The notes under the pieces: generated by a model
Database searches by the model: none
The model's input: only the letters and a program-made list of their open reading frames with translations
Told to the model about the DNA's origin: nothing
Program-made: the position numbers and the translations under genes
Shown here: positions 30,501 to 41,249 of the stretch, piece after piece
Position numbering within the stretch: the stretch's first letter is position 1
Layout: each line of letters starts with the position of its first letter
NCBI RefSeq assembly: GCF_019649055.1
Contig: NW_026570500.1
Location: forward strand, 1 to 64,000
DNA from: Paramacrobiotus metropolitanus
Lineage: Eukaryota; Tardigrada; Eutardigrada; Parachela; Macrobiotidae
Reading direction: 5' to 3'
DNA length: 64,000 bases

Positions 30501-31711
30501 AACAATAAATCTCACCGCATACATGGCCTGGCCCGTATCCGCTTTTCACGTTCGTCTTTATGAATGCCGAGCAATCTATGCAGACCTTGAATTTTTCGCA
30601 AATGCTTTTCTTTTTTTTATGGTTTGCGTTTTTCGCTGTCGTTGCAAGGTGGTGGTTAAAACACTCGTTGTTTCTAAAGCCCGTTCGATTGCATCCCGCA
30701 CAGTATCGCGCATGGTTGGCTTCGAGCTCACACCTTTCGCGCAGCAAAGCTTGCAGGTACATTTACAGCGATGATCACGTTCATGAGAGTACCCATAATT
30801 ACAATGAAAACACCATTTGCTTTTTTCGTACCCTTGAAGAGACGTTAAAACGTCAAAATAGTTGGCGTAATACAATAGCATTAAGCGTTTTTCCCTGAAT
30901 TCGCCAGCAAAGATAATGCAGTTAAGCTGTTCCAGTCCAACAATTATGATTTGATAATCGCTTAGTATTTTTTGAAAAGTCTCTGCGTCGTCCAGGCTGT
31001 AGCGCCGCTCCGTCAGGCCTGCAGCTATTACCAGCTGTTTCGCCAATAATGTCTGCTGATCCTTATGCTGCTTTTCTGGGTGCTTATGTGCCCTGGTGTC
31101 ACGTAGCGTTGAATATAGTTGCAGATCTTCATCTGCTAAGGCTTTAGCCGTCACTAGGGACCGTGGTGAACATAAATTGTCGTCGTTCTTTATACGAACG
31201 ATGGACATTTTGTCTTCAATAGCCTTTTAACGCTTTCAGGAATCACTATATTGTCATTACCTCCACCATCCGGCGTTTCTGTGTACTGGACTTCAATCCT
31301 GAAACTTTCATCCAAGCGAAAGCTTGTTGAACTTTGCATCACCCGTTCAACGCGCGCCATGATACGGTCCACAGTTAGTTCATCTCGCCTCATAAGAGGC
31401 GTCCAGATTGGAATTTTTTTGCGAAGATGATCGCTATACAATTGCACGCGAACCATAAACCAAGGCTTGATTGTCTCGACCAGCGTTCTGTTTAATATTT
31501 CTTCGAATATATCCTCTATCACATTACAAAGTCGAGAAAACGGTACTTGGAATAAATCTGATGCAATGCGGCATTGAAAAACACTCAGAGAAGTTTTTCA
31601 TTTTCCAGAATACGTATCAGCTACTTTTTCTAACAATAGACTTTCTTCCGATATCTGTGGTAGATCCTGTTCTTCCATATCATCCCCGTCAGAAGCGTTA
31701 TCCTCAGCCAT
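27480..31711 (-). CDS. protein-primed DNA polymerase B (Polinton type), spliced and frameshifted
   Basis: Replicates the element from terminal-protein-primed ends. The ATG at 31711 starts an acidic leader. The N-terminal domain (31522-30439) has RIKNDDNLC and a set of zinc-like C..C pairs. The exonuclease Exo I motif YFDFETYPD is at about 30390. The middle part shows PPRNLMIPILP and LTGTWCTLE, then ASGWPADI. Motif B is split by an intron at 28463-28556 and motif C (YFDT / DS) by an intron at 28027-28101. Other introns are 30105-30192 and 28181-28258. All are 75-94 nt, GT-AG and phase-correct. The C-terminal part has GPKSYSYVT and YDKRRILDD. Frameshifts at about 31580, 31200, 30440 and 27955 interrupt it. 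Confidence 0.9.
28027..28101 (-). other. intron inside PolB motif C
   Basis: The donor gtaagagc follows the codons of YFDT and the acceptor aaatcgcag precedes those of DS, so the catalytic DTDS motif is only made after splicing. Length 75 nt. Confidence 0.85.
28463..28556 (-). other. intron inside PolB motif B
   Basis: The donor gttggtgc follows CTGAACAG and the acceptor gtttacag precedes CTTTTGG, so the conserved LN-S-WG element of motif B spans the junction. Length 94 nt; a GTA/ACT trinucleotide run lies inside. Confidence 0.85.
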
Positions 31712-31995
31712 TTTATCGTTCAAAACGCCTCAACAAAAAAAACCAGTTTACTAATTGTAGGCACCAACTTTACGCCAGCCACGACGAAATTATATACCAC
31801 ACAATTTTATTGGACCTCACTTTTTATAAGCAAGTTTGGGCACGCTTAAGTTAAAGCAACCAATAACCAAAAAAATGTACGTACAACTAGAACACAATTA
31901 AGCGACTTTGACCTTTCACCCGTATATCAATGACACATAATAATGAAAAGAAATAAAGAGAACTCAATGCAATGGTTATAGCTACTCGATCGCTG
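31712..31995. other. short intergenic region upstream of PolB
   Basis: AT-rich with no supported ORF; it probably holds the PolB promoter on the minus strand. Confidence 0.4.
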
Positions 31996-32397
31996 TTACA
32001 GATTGTAATGCTTACGAATGTAAACGCAATACGTCTGTTTCTCTGAAATGTACCAACATTTATAGCAGTCGCAAACCGCCGCCCTGTCCATCGACAAGCT
32101 TTTCGCGACCATAATTAATCGATACAACTGATACCGGTGTTCGTTGAGGTAGCCAATGTCATGATTCTGAAACTCCGGCGCATTATGGATATCATCGTAC
32201 AGGCTGAATCCTTGGTTGGAGGTCACCTTCCGCATAATTCGTTCGATGGCTTTGTAGTTCATGCAATCCAAACGGCTAAGCCACCACTGACCAATGATAT
32301 GCCAGACCATCCGGATCCGGGGCATGAACGGGGTCTTTTTCATTGCAAAGTGTAGAATAGATATCAGCTCTTCTGCGACTTGTGCCACGTGATGCGG
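31996..32397 (-). CDS. unknown protein or last exon of the F-box-like gene
   Basis: An open frame of about 130 codons without an ATG near its start. It begins just after a possible splice acceptor (caactag at 32398), so it may be a 3' exon of the upstream gene, although phase does not fit without one base change. It is Trp/Met-rich with helices and ends with a cysteine cluster (CDCYKC ... YC). Family not recognised. Confidence 0.45.
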   Translation of the reverse strand, partial: PHHVAQVAEELISILHFAMKKTPFMPRIRMVWHIIGQWWLSRLDCMNYKAIERIMRKVTSNQGFSLYDDIHNAPEFQNHDIGYLNEHRYQLYRLIMVAKSLSMDRAAVCDCYKCWYISEKQTYCVYIRKHYNL

Positions 32398-32476
32398 CTA
32401 GTTGGCTCCCCGGACAAAATGACCACTCATCAGCACATAACTAAGGACATACGGCTTCTATGTATACTCCCATAGC

Positions 32477-33706
32477 TCAATAAAAAACATAAAAAATAAA
32501 TGCCGCTGACCTTTTCAACTCTTCTTTCTTTTCATCCTTCTTCCTATACCTTTTACGTCTTTGTTTTTTTTCCTCCTGGTCATCCTCCTCCTCCTCCTCC
32601 TCCGACGACGACGACGACGACGACGAGGGTGGCGACGTTGAGGACCCCGACAACGACGACGACGTCCACCCCGGCTTCCGCAGCCATCCCAGGTTTTCCA
32701 TCAGTGGCATATCAGGTGGTACCAGTCCTTCTCCTAGATGGTTGAATCCATACATAAATACCACCTCCAGCTCCAGGCTGTGAAGCCATTGGACAGTTTC
32801 CAGTACGGCTCGGACACTAATATATCCTCCAATTATGCGAATGCTGGTCAGCTGAGGCGCCAGCTTGTACAGTTCTTGCATCAGCGGGCAAAAATAGTCA
32901 TGCATAAGACTCCCGAAAGTTTCTTCGGTTCCCGTTACCTTGAACACAATGGACTGTGTGGAGCTGTCCACTACACAGAAAAGCTTCCGAGCAAAATGCT
33001 TATTTTCACAGTAAAGGTAGTTACAGTTCTTGCGGATTCCGACACCGCCATACGGATCAACATCGCGTGGAGTAAAGGTCACAACTGCAGACTTTCTTCT
33101 CTTTGCGATCTCTTTTGTAGTAAACTCATTGAAGTACCGATTAACACTGCAAGCAAAAGCAGACGCGTTTAAAAACCACAGCTAATACGTAATCAAATTT
33201 TACATTTTCAGGTTATCGAAACATTTTGTTCACCTTTGCATATTGTGCAATTCAATCGGAGTCACGTATTCCAGGATTTCTTCGAAAAGGCCTGGCTGAC
33301 AAAAAACTTGCAGCTCCAGGCCGGCATCATTCCGACGGAAGCTACGGGTCAGCGGAAACTCCAGAGGCGGCTTCTTATACACACTGTTAACCATAGCAAC
33401 TGTCTGTTTGGCGGTAAACAGTTTCTTGACAGCGGTCCAAACCATCGCCCCAATGTCTCCATCCTCCCCGGCAGAGTTACCACGTTTCACTGGCGGTAAC
33501 GCAAACCATTCTAGTAGGCTATCCAGCTGGTGTTCGAAACAGTGCGGGAGGTCGTCGGGGATCTTTGGCACATCCGTATCTCTCCAAACCTCCTTTCGAA
33601 CAGGCCGGCATGCAGGGCATGGTGGTGGATCCGGAGATGGCGAAGCGTGGACACGTAGCCACTTGCCTGAAGCGGCCGAAGCTTCCGTTTGGGCTTGTCG
33701 TTTCAT
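32477..33706 (-). CDS. F-box-like protein, two exons
   Basis: The ATG at 33706 starts a protein with a Pro/Cys-rich head. Near the exon junction it has LFEEILEYVTPIELHNMQ, continued after an 87-nt intron (33147-33233, GT-AG) by VNRYFNEFTTKEIA. Together this has the length and hydrophobic pattern of an F-box (SKP1-binding). The second exon has a leucine-rich-repeat-like stretch (LTSIRIIGGYISVRAVLE, then WLHSLELEVVFMYGF), as F-box proteins often do. It ends in poly-Ser, poly-Glu and Lys/Arg-rich low complexity. The role would be to direct host proteins to SCF ubiquitin ligases (inference). No frameshift is needed up to the low-complexity tail. Confidence 0.55.
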
Positions 33707-34195
33707 GTTAAAAATGCAAATACGAATTTAATGCAAATAAAAATTTTCGTGTCTGTTGACTGCTATTTATTCGTACACCATGTCAGTAGCTCAGTCTTTT
33801 ACTTTTACCGATTGGCACGATAGCTCGTGTTTTTTTTTCTGCTTTTTTAGTTGGTTCCTGTGCCACTTATTCAGCTTAGACTGTACATCTACGGATCTAT
33901 TAACCTATGACTTTGCTTCTTATATAATTGATCGTACATACAAGTAGCTCAAAGATCATGCATACCTAAATATTCAGTACACTTGGAAATTTGTACATGT
34001 AGCTTACTTTTCACCTTATACTGATTGGCTTGATATGGTATTGATTGTTAATTTTTTTCATTATAATTATGCAGATATCTTGATTAAACGAACTAGAATT
34101 ACTTGGCATAAACGTTGGTACATTAGTTTAAAGTTTGTTATTTTTTTCAAACATTTTATACGAAAACATTACTTATCATTAAACTAATCGCTATT
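33707..34195. other. AT-rich intergenic region
   Basis: A weak ORF at 33779-33947 (MSVAQSFTFTDWHD followed by a Phe-rich stretch) could encode a tiny membrane protein but has little support. A diverged duplication of tttacttttaccgattgg occurs (near 33797 and 34007). Confidence 0.3.
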
Positions 34196-35195
34196 ACTCA
34201 GAATCCAAGTCCTCTAGTGCTGACACATATTCAGCGTTCAAGTCATCTATGAACACCACCGCCTCGTACTTTGCCTCCTGGAACTTCTTCACGTCCTTGG
34301 CATCAAACCCGTTTACGTAGCAAATCCACCATCGCTTGGATGCAGGTACGTTTTGGAACTTCGTCATCAGCTAGCAGGTTTTCGCGTACACAAGTGTCGA
34401 ATGCTGATTTCAGGTCCGCCGCCATGGAAGCCAGCTCCTTGAACCCATTCTGAACTGGAGCCTGGCACAGGCTCTTAATCAAAATATCCCGAAATCCTTT
34501 TTCATGGTTCATCACCAACTAAAGAAGAAACAAAACAGAAACAATACATCATAACCGTACATCCATTCACAAACCATAAAGAGCTTACGTCTTCGAATTC
34601 GTTATCTGTATAGTCAAAAGGTTCAGGATACGCTGTTGAGCCATCCTTCCTTTTCTTGGCTTTTGCTTTACCTTCGTTGACCTTTCGTTTTTTGGTCAAC
34701 GGGTCTGGCTTGCGATATTCTTCCCGGCAAAACAATTTCGGATGGGCAGTACGCTTACGGAGAACGGCCACAACTTCGTCTCTGTTGTACTGAGCCCCCT
34801 CGGTTTCAGCCAATGCTTTTGCTAACTCCTTACGCATACTGCTGAGCTCGTGCTGGATTTTTCTCACTGAAGCGCTCAACGCATCCACACAAAGAATCGC
34901 ATTTCGCTGTATGCTGGCCGCAGAATCCTCAACATCTCGGGTGCTGTTCAATACTGCACGCTGCAAATAAAAAAAACACACCTGATTAGCAGTAATAATA
35001 ATGGTCAACTCTTATTCTTCTTTCCTTCTTCTTTTTTAAAAAAAATTCCTTGCAAATCCTTACCGCATTTCCATAGAACTGATTACGTTCATCAGCACTC
35101 CCGGATGCGGCAGTCGCCAGAAGCTTATGCGCCGCCTCAGGGGCGCTCGTACACGGGGCTGCCGTCATTAGCTTGCGCCATTCCTTTTTCAAACC
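34196..35195 (-). CDS. multi-exon coiled-coil protein with nuclear localisation signal
   Basis: Three exons are visible: 35195-35064, 34960-34589 and 34518-34196. They are joined across GT-AG introns of 103 nt (34961-35063) and 70 nt (34519-34588) in frame. The first visible exon starts after an acceptor (gtttgtag), so an upstream exon may lie beyond. Exon 2 has a long heptad region (KIQHELSSMRKELAKALAE) and a basic nuclear signal (KKRKVNEGKAKAKKRK). The last exon is helical. A frameshift near 34310 precedes the conserved-looking acidic end. Family not recognised. It is the last gene before the right satellite and terminal repeat. Confidence 0.5.
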
Positions 35196-35299
35196 CTACA
35201 AACGTGAAAAACACAAATAATTAACCGGACCTTCAAGGATAAAAAACTGTTATCGGTTCCAGAATAATAATATTGTTTTCACCCATATAAGAATACTCA

Positions 35300-36010
35300 A
35301 ATTTTAGGTTAAAATACAATTAATAAGTTTTTTTTCGTTTTAAAATAAGTGTATAAAAACTTTTTCGCATTAAATAAAGTTTAAAAAGTTTTTCAGCCTT
35401 AAACTTGACGATAAAAGTTTTTCAGTTGATATAAGGCGCAAAAAGTTTTTTCGGGTAAATAACGCTGATAAGTTTTCACACTAAAATAAGAATACAAAAA
35501 TTTTTGAGCTTACATTACGGTTGAAAAGTTTTTCGTTTTAAAATAATGCTAAAAAGTTTTTCGCATTAAAATACGGCTAAAAAGTTTTCGAATTAAAATA
35601 AGCGTGCAAAGTTTTTCGCATTAAGTTAGGATCAAAAAGTTTTTAAGCTTAAAACTTGACGTGAAAAGTTTTTCAGTTTATATAAGGCGGAAAAAGTTTT
35701 TCGGTTAAAAATAAAGATCATAAAATTTTTCGCATAAAAATAAGCGTACAAAGTTTTTTCGCATCAAATTTAGTGTAAAAAGTTTTTCGACTTTAAATTA
35801 GGCAAAAAAATTTTTCGGTGTACAATATGGAGGAAAAAGTTTTTTGGTTTAAAATAACGCTAAAAAAATTTTTCGCGTTAAAATAAGCATAAAAGGTTTT
35901 TTGCATTAAATTATGTGTAAAAAGTTTTTAGGCTTAAAATTGGATGAAAATAGTTTTTTCAGAATAAAATAAGTCAGCAAAACTGTTGTCGTATTTAAAA
36001 TACGATAACA
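35300..36010. repeat. subterminal minisatellite of about 36 bp, about 20 units
   Basis: The core aaaaagtttttcg followed by ttaaaataagg-like spacer recurs about every 32-37 bases. A higher-order period of about 290 bp is visible: the run at 35380-35460 (taaacttgacg ... ttcagttgatataaggcg) recurs at 35650-35705 with few changes. It is AT-rich and lies about 1 kb from the right end of the element. Confidence 0.85.
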
Positions 36011-36989
36011 AAATTCTTCAGGACAAAAAGTAGGTAAATCACTACAAAATCATTTCGGGTTGCTTTATCTTGTTCAGAGACATGGTCAGCTTGCGAGTAG
36101 TACGCCTTGCTCACCTACAGAACGATCACACAAATATCTCGTTAGTCGTTACAGCAGCCAAACATGCGTACCAACTACCTACAACACGTACAACAGGTGG
36201 GATAGGTGACTGGGAATACACAGTTCGGCCACTGGAAGTAGTTTGGGATGATTCCTGTTACCGGAAATGACGCGGTCAGCTGTAGCCTACATTGCATGTA
36301 CATAGCGATAATACACAGGCAACGACACTTTACAAAGACATACACAATATTACAGCCAAGTATACGTGGTTACTACTTACGTGTACCAAAGGATGAGGTT
36401 CGCACACCAGGTTCAGCTCCTCTTGTAAAGCCAGTAAAGAACAGGAATTAGTTCAGGTCGCTATGTACCGATGCTCGTGATATTATAATGCGAGAACATG
36501 CGTGGGTCGCCACGCGTGTTGTGCTGCTGTATGCAGTGGCACCGCATGGCCAGACATACATGTTCATGCATGCCACGCGGTGAGGGATCAAAGTCCCTTT
36601 TCCGCGTGCTGGCTGGTGGCTGGGTAAATGAGCGTGGCAGTGCACGCTGCAGCTAGTCGTTTTTCATTACCACAAAGAGTCGTACAAGAACACAATATTA
36701 TTTATCAAGGCAACACCGTTGTCATGAAAGGATTATCCTTGTAGGAGAGTGGAGGAGCAATTTACTGTATGCTTACTTTATATAGAACTTATGCGCAAAT
36801 GTGTCCATAATGTGCTGTTACATCCGCGGATATCATGCACCACATACCAGGTACTGTACAAAATTGTTCAAATTTTCTTCTTTATTGTTTTAACATATGG
36901 TAGACGACTCTTATATTTTTTCTTAATTTTTGCGGAATTTTCGGATAGCATTCCCAATTTTTCAGGAATTTTTTGGATTTTTTTTGTAT
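36011..36989. other. right subterminal region without a supported gene
   Basis: Short ORFs only. The segment 36900-36990 is T-rich; the matching inner side of the left repeat is A-rich in the same sense, so a faint inner extension of the terminal repeats is possible. Confidence 0.4.
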
Positions 36990-37062
36990 CGGGACGTCAT
37001 CCCGGGACGCTCTTATCAGCGTCCCACATCTAAATGCCGGTCGAGCCTAGTGTATTACTACT
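36990..37062 (-). repeat. right terminal inverted repeat of the Polinton-like element
   Basis: The reverse complement of 10381-10453 with about six mismatches, ending ...tattactact. It carries the same two hairpins. Confidence 0.75.
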
Positions 37063-38434
37063 GTATTAGATAATGTGTAATGCGTTTGCATATCTTCTAA
37101 GTTTTATAATTACTTCTATTATCCCTCGAGTTTTTATTTATCTTACTTGCGTTGTAACATCCACCAATATTTTATGCTGACACCATTTTAAAAACATTCT
37201 TCAGAGCATTCCGAATATGAAATACCGATTAGCGAATACGCACCGAATCCAACTGTGGAAAAAAATTCTAGCTGGGTAGTTGGCAGATTCCAAGGGTACC
37301 GCCCGTACCTGATAGTATGCCTAAGTACCGCAAGTCCGTCATTCCGGACAAATATTTAGATCGTGTGGAAGCTCTCGTCAAGGTTACAGGAATGATAACT
37401 ATGGCGGCATGACACTATGACACTCAGAGGCAGCCGCCCTTTTATAGCGGCAGGCCGGCATGCACATACAGATAGGAATGGTCCCGCTGACGTCGATGAA
37501 CGTCATATTAAAACAATTTTTGGTACGTGATTTTTTTTGATACACGATCAATATCGATCTACGTTTCCTTTGAAAGGGTACCGGGGAACTATATAATATA
37601 TGAACAAGCGGAACGACGAAAAATGGAGTTGTATGGAAAAATTTTTTATGATTGTGTTTCTCGGGCGAACTGCGGCTATTCTGTTGTTGGATATCCGATA
37701 TAGGCAAATTGGAGGATATTCTGAGTTCATTGAATCATAATGGGGAACTCTTTTCCGTCGTATCTGTTCTTTCTGGAGTTTTACACTGAACACAGCCAAC
37801 GAGCGCCCCGAAAACGATCCCGCGAATCCGTCGGAGATGATAAAATCTCCTCCTCTACTGCGGTTAAATATGCCTGGAAAGGCACGCGGTACAGCCTGGT
37901 GTAACGTATGTTTCTTTGCTCACAGTCGAATATGTGTCGCACACGGAATAACACTTCTCCACGGAAAAAAGTATCCCATCGGCGGGCGGCCGAACTCGAT
38001 GCGAAACAGATGCAGGAGAGCTTCACACAATCTCACTAACAAAACCTCTACTGACATAATAATGGTGAAACATACAGGTTTCGGCATGTTATCTGATTCC
38101 TTTTCCGGATAGTTTCTTTATAATTATTCGATAATTTAATTTTATGTACGGTCTGATTGCTGATTTAGGTTTCGCGACATTACACATTTTATGAATTGCA
38201 ATGAGAAATATTGATCATGAATGTTCTGAACCTTTCATACAGGTGAATTCTTTTTATTAAATTCAATCAGACCATAGCAATAAGGTGCAGATAGCCGTTG
38301 CCCGGTGTAGTCTAGTATCTGCAGCCATTGACTGTAATGTTATCAATTCGTTGACCTTTGTTCTTTATGACTTTAAAAATAGACTGGTAATCCCGAGCTG
38401 TTTCTGGCGTAATATCGCTCGAAATCGCCTTATA
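37063..38434. other. right flank, nothing recognised
   Basis: Only unsupported short ORFs on both strands. No domain or RNA gene is seen. Confidence 0.45.
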
Positions 38435-38653
38435 CTGTAGAGTAACCCTGCACTTGAAAGCTTTTTTTACAGCTTAGAGAGACGTACGCTGTACGAGCAC
38501 ATTCACCATTCACATATGCTGCCTGTGACTAGGCAGGCAGCACCTGTGAGTGCAGTGCAGTCGGCTCTGAGCCAGCTGAACGTTTGCCAGTACTACAGTG
38601 CAGTATTGCTTCTGTCGCACGAAAAGGCTGTCAAGTGCAGGGTTACTCTACTG
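38435..38653. mobile_element. MITE, 219 bp, TA target duplication
   Basis: Terminal inverted repeats of about 23 bp (CTGTAGAGTAACCCTGCACTTGA; right end CAGTAGAGTAACCC...) are flanked on both sides by TA. The interior has no ORF. TA duplication and a CAGT-like end suggest a Tc1/mariner derivative. Confidence 0.75.
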
Positions 38654-41249
38654 TACTTGTTTTTTGACAAACGTTTGCTCAGACCTAAGTGAAGTGATAC
38701 TACGGAGAAAACGTTTTCGACGATCAGTTGGGCCAGAAATTTCTAAGCGCACCAAGTTCAGTTCGTCAGTTTTAAACAGGTATTAGGTGTTCGCACAGAT
38801 GGGAGTTTTGGTAATCACTGGGCAACCTCTTGCCTTAGCCTAGGGTCCGCTTTCGGGATCAACGATGAACATAGCATGGTCTACAACAATGTGGGACACG
38901 AGCACGGATACCGCAACGACACGATGATTTAAACCCGCCATCTTTTCCACCAATATCAGGCAAAAATCTGGAGGTGAACTAGTGGTAAATCAATAGTCCA
39001 TGTTAACAATAAGCGGGGATTGAGGTGTGTGTGTGGAGGTAGCTTAATGCTGACACAACTTGAGACAACAAACTCTTACCCTCATATATGACGCGATGCC
39101 TCGTTGCATGAATCGTTTCGGTTGGTGAATCCCCTCGCAGTCCTGTCGCTGACGGAGAATTAGCAGGTATACCCAGCGTTTGTGAACAGTTTTACAACAA
39201 ATAATCAATCTGACGTCCATGAAGTACAGATTTAGAATAAAACCTTTATTGATATTCGATATTAAAGCTAATAGCAAATTTGAATCGATGTACAGTATTA
39301 CTAACTCGTCATATTCCTGGCTCCTCTCGAATCGTCGGCGATCGCTCAGCCATCGATTTACACTCGGGTTTTTGCCAAATTAATAAACACGATTGTAGTG
39401 TGGGAAAAAGAACGGCCATCCCATCTGACAATCCATAACCTAACAAGCGTCGCAGGCTTTTAAGTAGCGGCATAAGTATTATCCTTTAAAAGCGTCAGTA
39501 AACAATATCGAAGAATGTGCATTCAAGTAAAATACCATAAAGGCTAATTACTTTAAATGCATGATTTAAATAACAGCTAAAAGCAGTATCGCATGACCGT
39601 ATAAATAGAATTCCGAGTACTTAGCAGATAATAATCGAGACGGTTTAAGGAGTAGTGGGTCCAAATCAAGGTAGCCCAAGTGTGGTGTTGAGAAAAATAT
39701 AAAACAATACAACACGATCCCCGTTCTCTGCTCCATTTGCTCCATTAGGGCCATTACTGCCGTGGTTATCAGCTCCACGGCGCGCTCCGCGCATTCATCG
39801 ACCGCGTCGCTCGCCACGTCCATACAAAGCAAGCTCCAACATACCATACAACGAACGGCCACCCATTGTAATGACTACAGTTACCATGGATGAGCACTAT
39901 ACTGATCCAGATTACAGGTCACAAAATTCGAGTTATGCAGCAAACTTGAAAAAAGTTTCAATAGTGCAGATACAGCACTAATTCAAATGCGCTCTTTCGC
40001 ATTTACTTTTTATATTGTCTCAACTCGTACAGTGCTACTCGTACACTTTTCTCCTGGACTAACGGCGGTTGGCTACTGCCCCGAAACGCTACATATATCA
40101 GCGGGAAAGCCAGCCGCTACTGCAGTTGCAGCGGGTGGCTACTGCCGGGAAACACTTCATGTATCGCCGGAATGAATGAGAGAAAGAGCTATTCCTTGTA
40201 CCTTTTTTTTCTCACAAATCTGTGTTATTTCATGTGCTGGATTCAATTTTTTGAGATAATTTTTTAGAATATCTGATTATCTCCTGACCATAACTGGGAG
40301 GCCTAGGTCCGTGATTTTCAGGATTGTGTTGCATCTTTTAACGCCGAGTTTGACATCCTTGATCAAATTAAGCGTGATGCTGGCGTCGTGCCTGAAGTAC
40401 GGGAAAGATTCGTGGATCTTGATACGCGGAAAGAGCAGAACCTGCCGCTTTAAGAGGCCATCTCCCCGGGGCCGTCCGACACGGACCCTGAGCCCGGCAT
40501 GTGTCGAAAGGAAGAAAGAAATTATATGGGGATCCGCTGTCTAGTCGTTTACAACAAATGTGGTAACTTTTAAGTCTATACGTTTTGGCTTTCGACGGAA
40601 CAACGTGTTGTTTTCGTCATGTTCGGAATGCATGGAACAAATATGCAGTCATCGTATGAGACATTGGATCGTAATCGTTGGGGCGGCGACCGGCCTCGCT
40701 GTTGGACAAGGACTGGTCGTGGTTGGAATAGCCTGTTTTAAAAAAGGTTTTTGTTGAAACCTTTGGCTTTTAGTATCTCAGCAAGTTGCACGTACCAATA
40801 CATTTTTGTTTTTAAATTTGGTTTTTTTATGGTTTTTTACGATGTTGAAGTACTAACACCTGAACCTGCAGCAAATATGCAGCCTATTTTCAATGCGTTT
40901 CCTTGCAGTGTCTCGCAGAAATGTGCGCTGCAACGTCAGCCCATTCTTTGATCCATGATAGGTAAATACCTGGATGACTCATATGCTTTTCGAATTTTGG
41001 CTACAAAATGAATAACTGTTTTTTTCGGGTGGGCAATATATGCTATGAAATTAGTGCTATAAAATACCTGACCCGATTTTCTTTTTCGAAGCAAAACGAC
41101 TAAATGCTTGCATTTTTGCATTTATCCGTTACTGCGTCAACGCCTGCTTACCTGCTCGCAAAAACCGAAATCAATAAAATCAGTTCGGTCTTCTCTTTTA
41201 GCTCTGTATAATTCCGTATAATTTGGCGGTATGACTAGTATCCGACCAT
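38654..41249. other. long stretch without a supported gene
   Basis: Contains short ORFs (such as 39566-39862 minus and 40311-40757 plus) without recognisable domains. A diverged direct repeat of about 75 bp (ggctactgcc..gaaac) lies at about 40070-40175. Confidence 0.45.

Larger units (their letters stand above)
10381..37062. mobile_element. Polinton/Maverick (adintovirus-like) endogenous virus, 26.7 kb
   Basis: Bounded by 73-bp terminal inverted repeats of about 92% identity that begin with AG, as Polinton ends usually do. Inside is the full Polinton gene set: protein-primed DNA polymerase B, integrase, A32-type packaging ATPase, adenain-type protease, double-jelly-roll capsid, penton and a pVI-like protein. 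It also carries IAPs, a TBP homologue, an ARH3-like hydrolase and an F-box-like protein. No matching 6-bp target duplication was found (ggaggt left, gtatta right). Its length exceeds the common 15-20 kb, partly because of a nested LTR element and satellite DNA. Most core genes have frameshifts, so it is probably an inactive endogenous copy, although assembly indels cannot be excluded. Confidence 0.85.

Noticed and set aside
35300-36010. CRISPR-like array
   Set aside because: Spacers are themselves repeats of similar AT-rich words and units vary in length; it is a eukaryotic minisatellite.
10381-37062. reading the cluster as host genes because of introns
   Set aside because: Capsid, penton, protease, ATPase, integrase and PolB in Polinton order within inverted repeats outweigh this; introns may be gained or viral.
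36990-37062. the repeat as a second copy of the LINE 5' end
   Set aside because: LINE copies lose 5' ends, not 3' ends; sharing only this 73-bp piece in inverted orientation at the two ends of a viral gene set fits terminal repeats better.
10375-37068. 6-bp target-site duplication of the Polinton-like element
   Set aside because: Flanks ggaggt and gtatta do not match; either the ends are slightly misplaced or one flank was rearranged.
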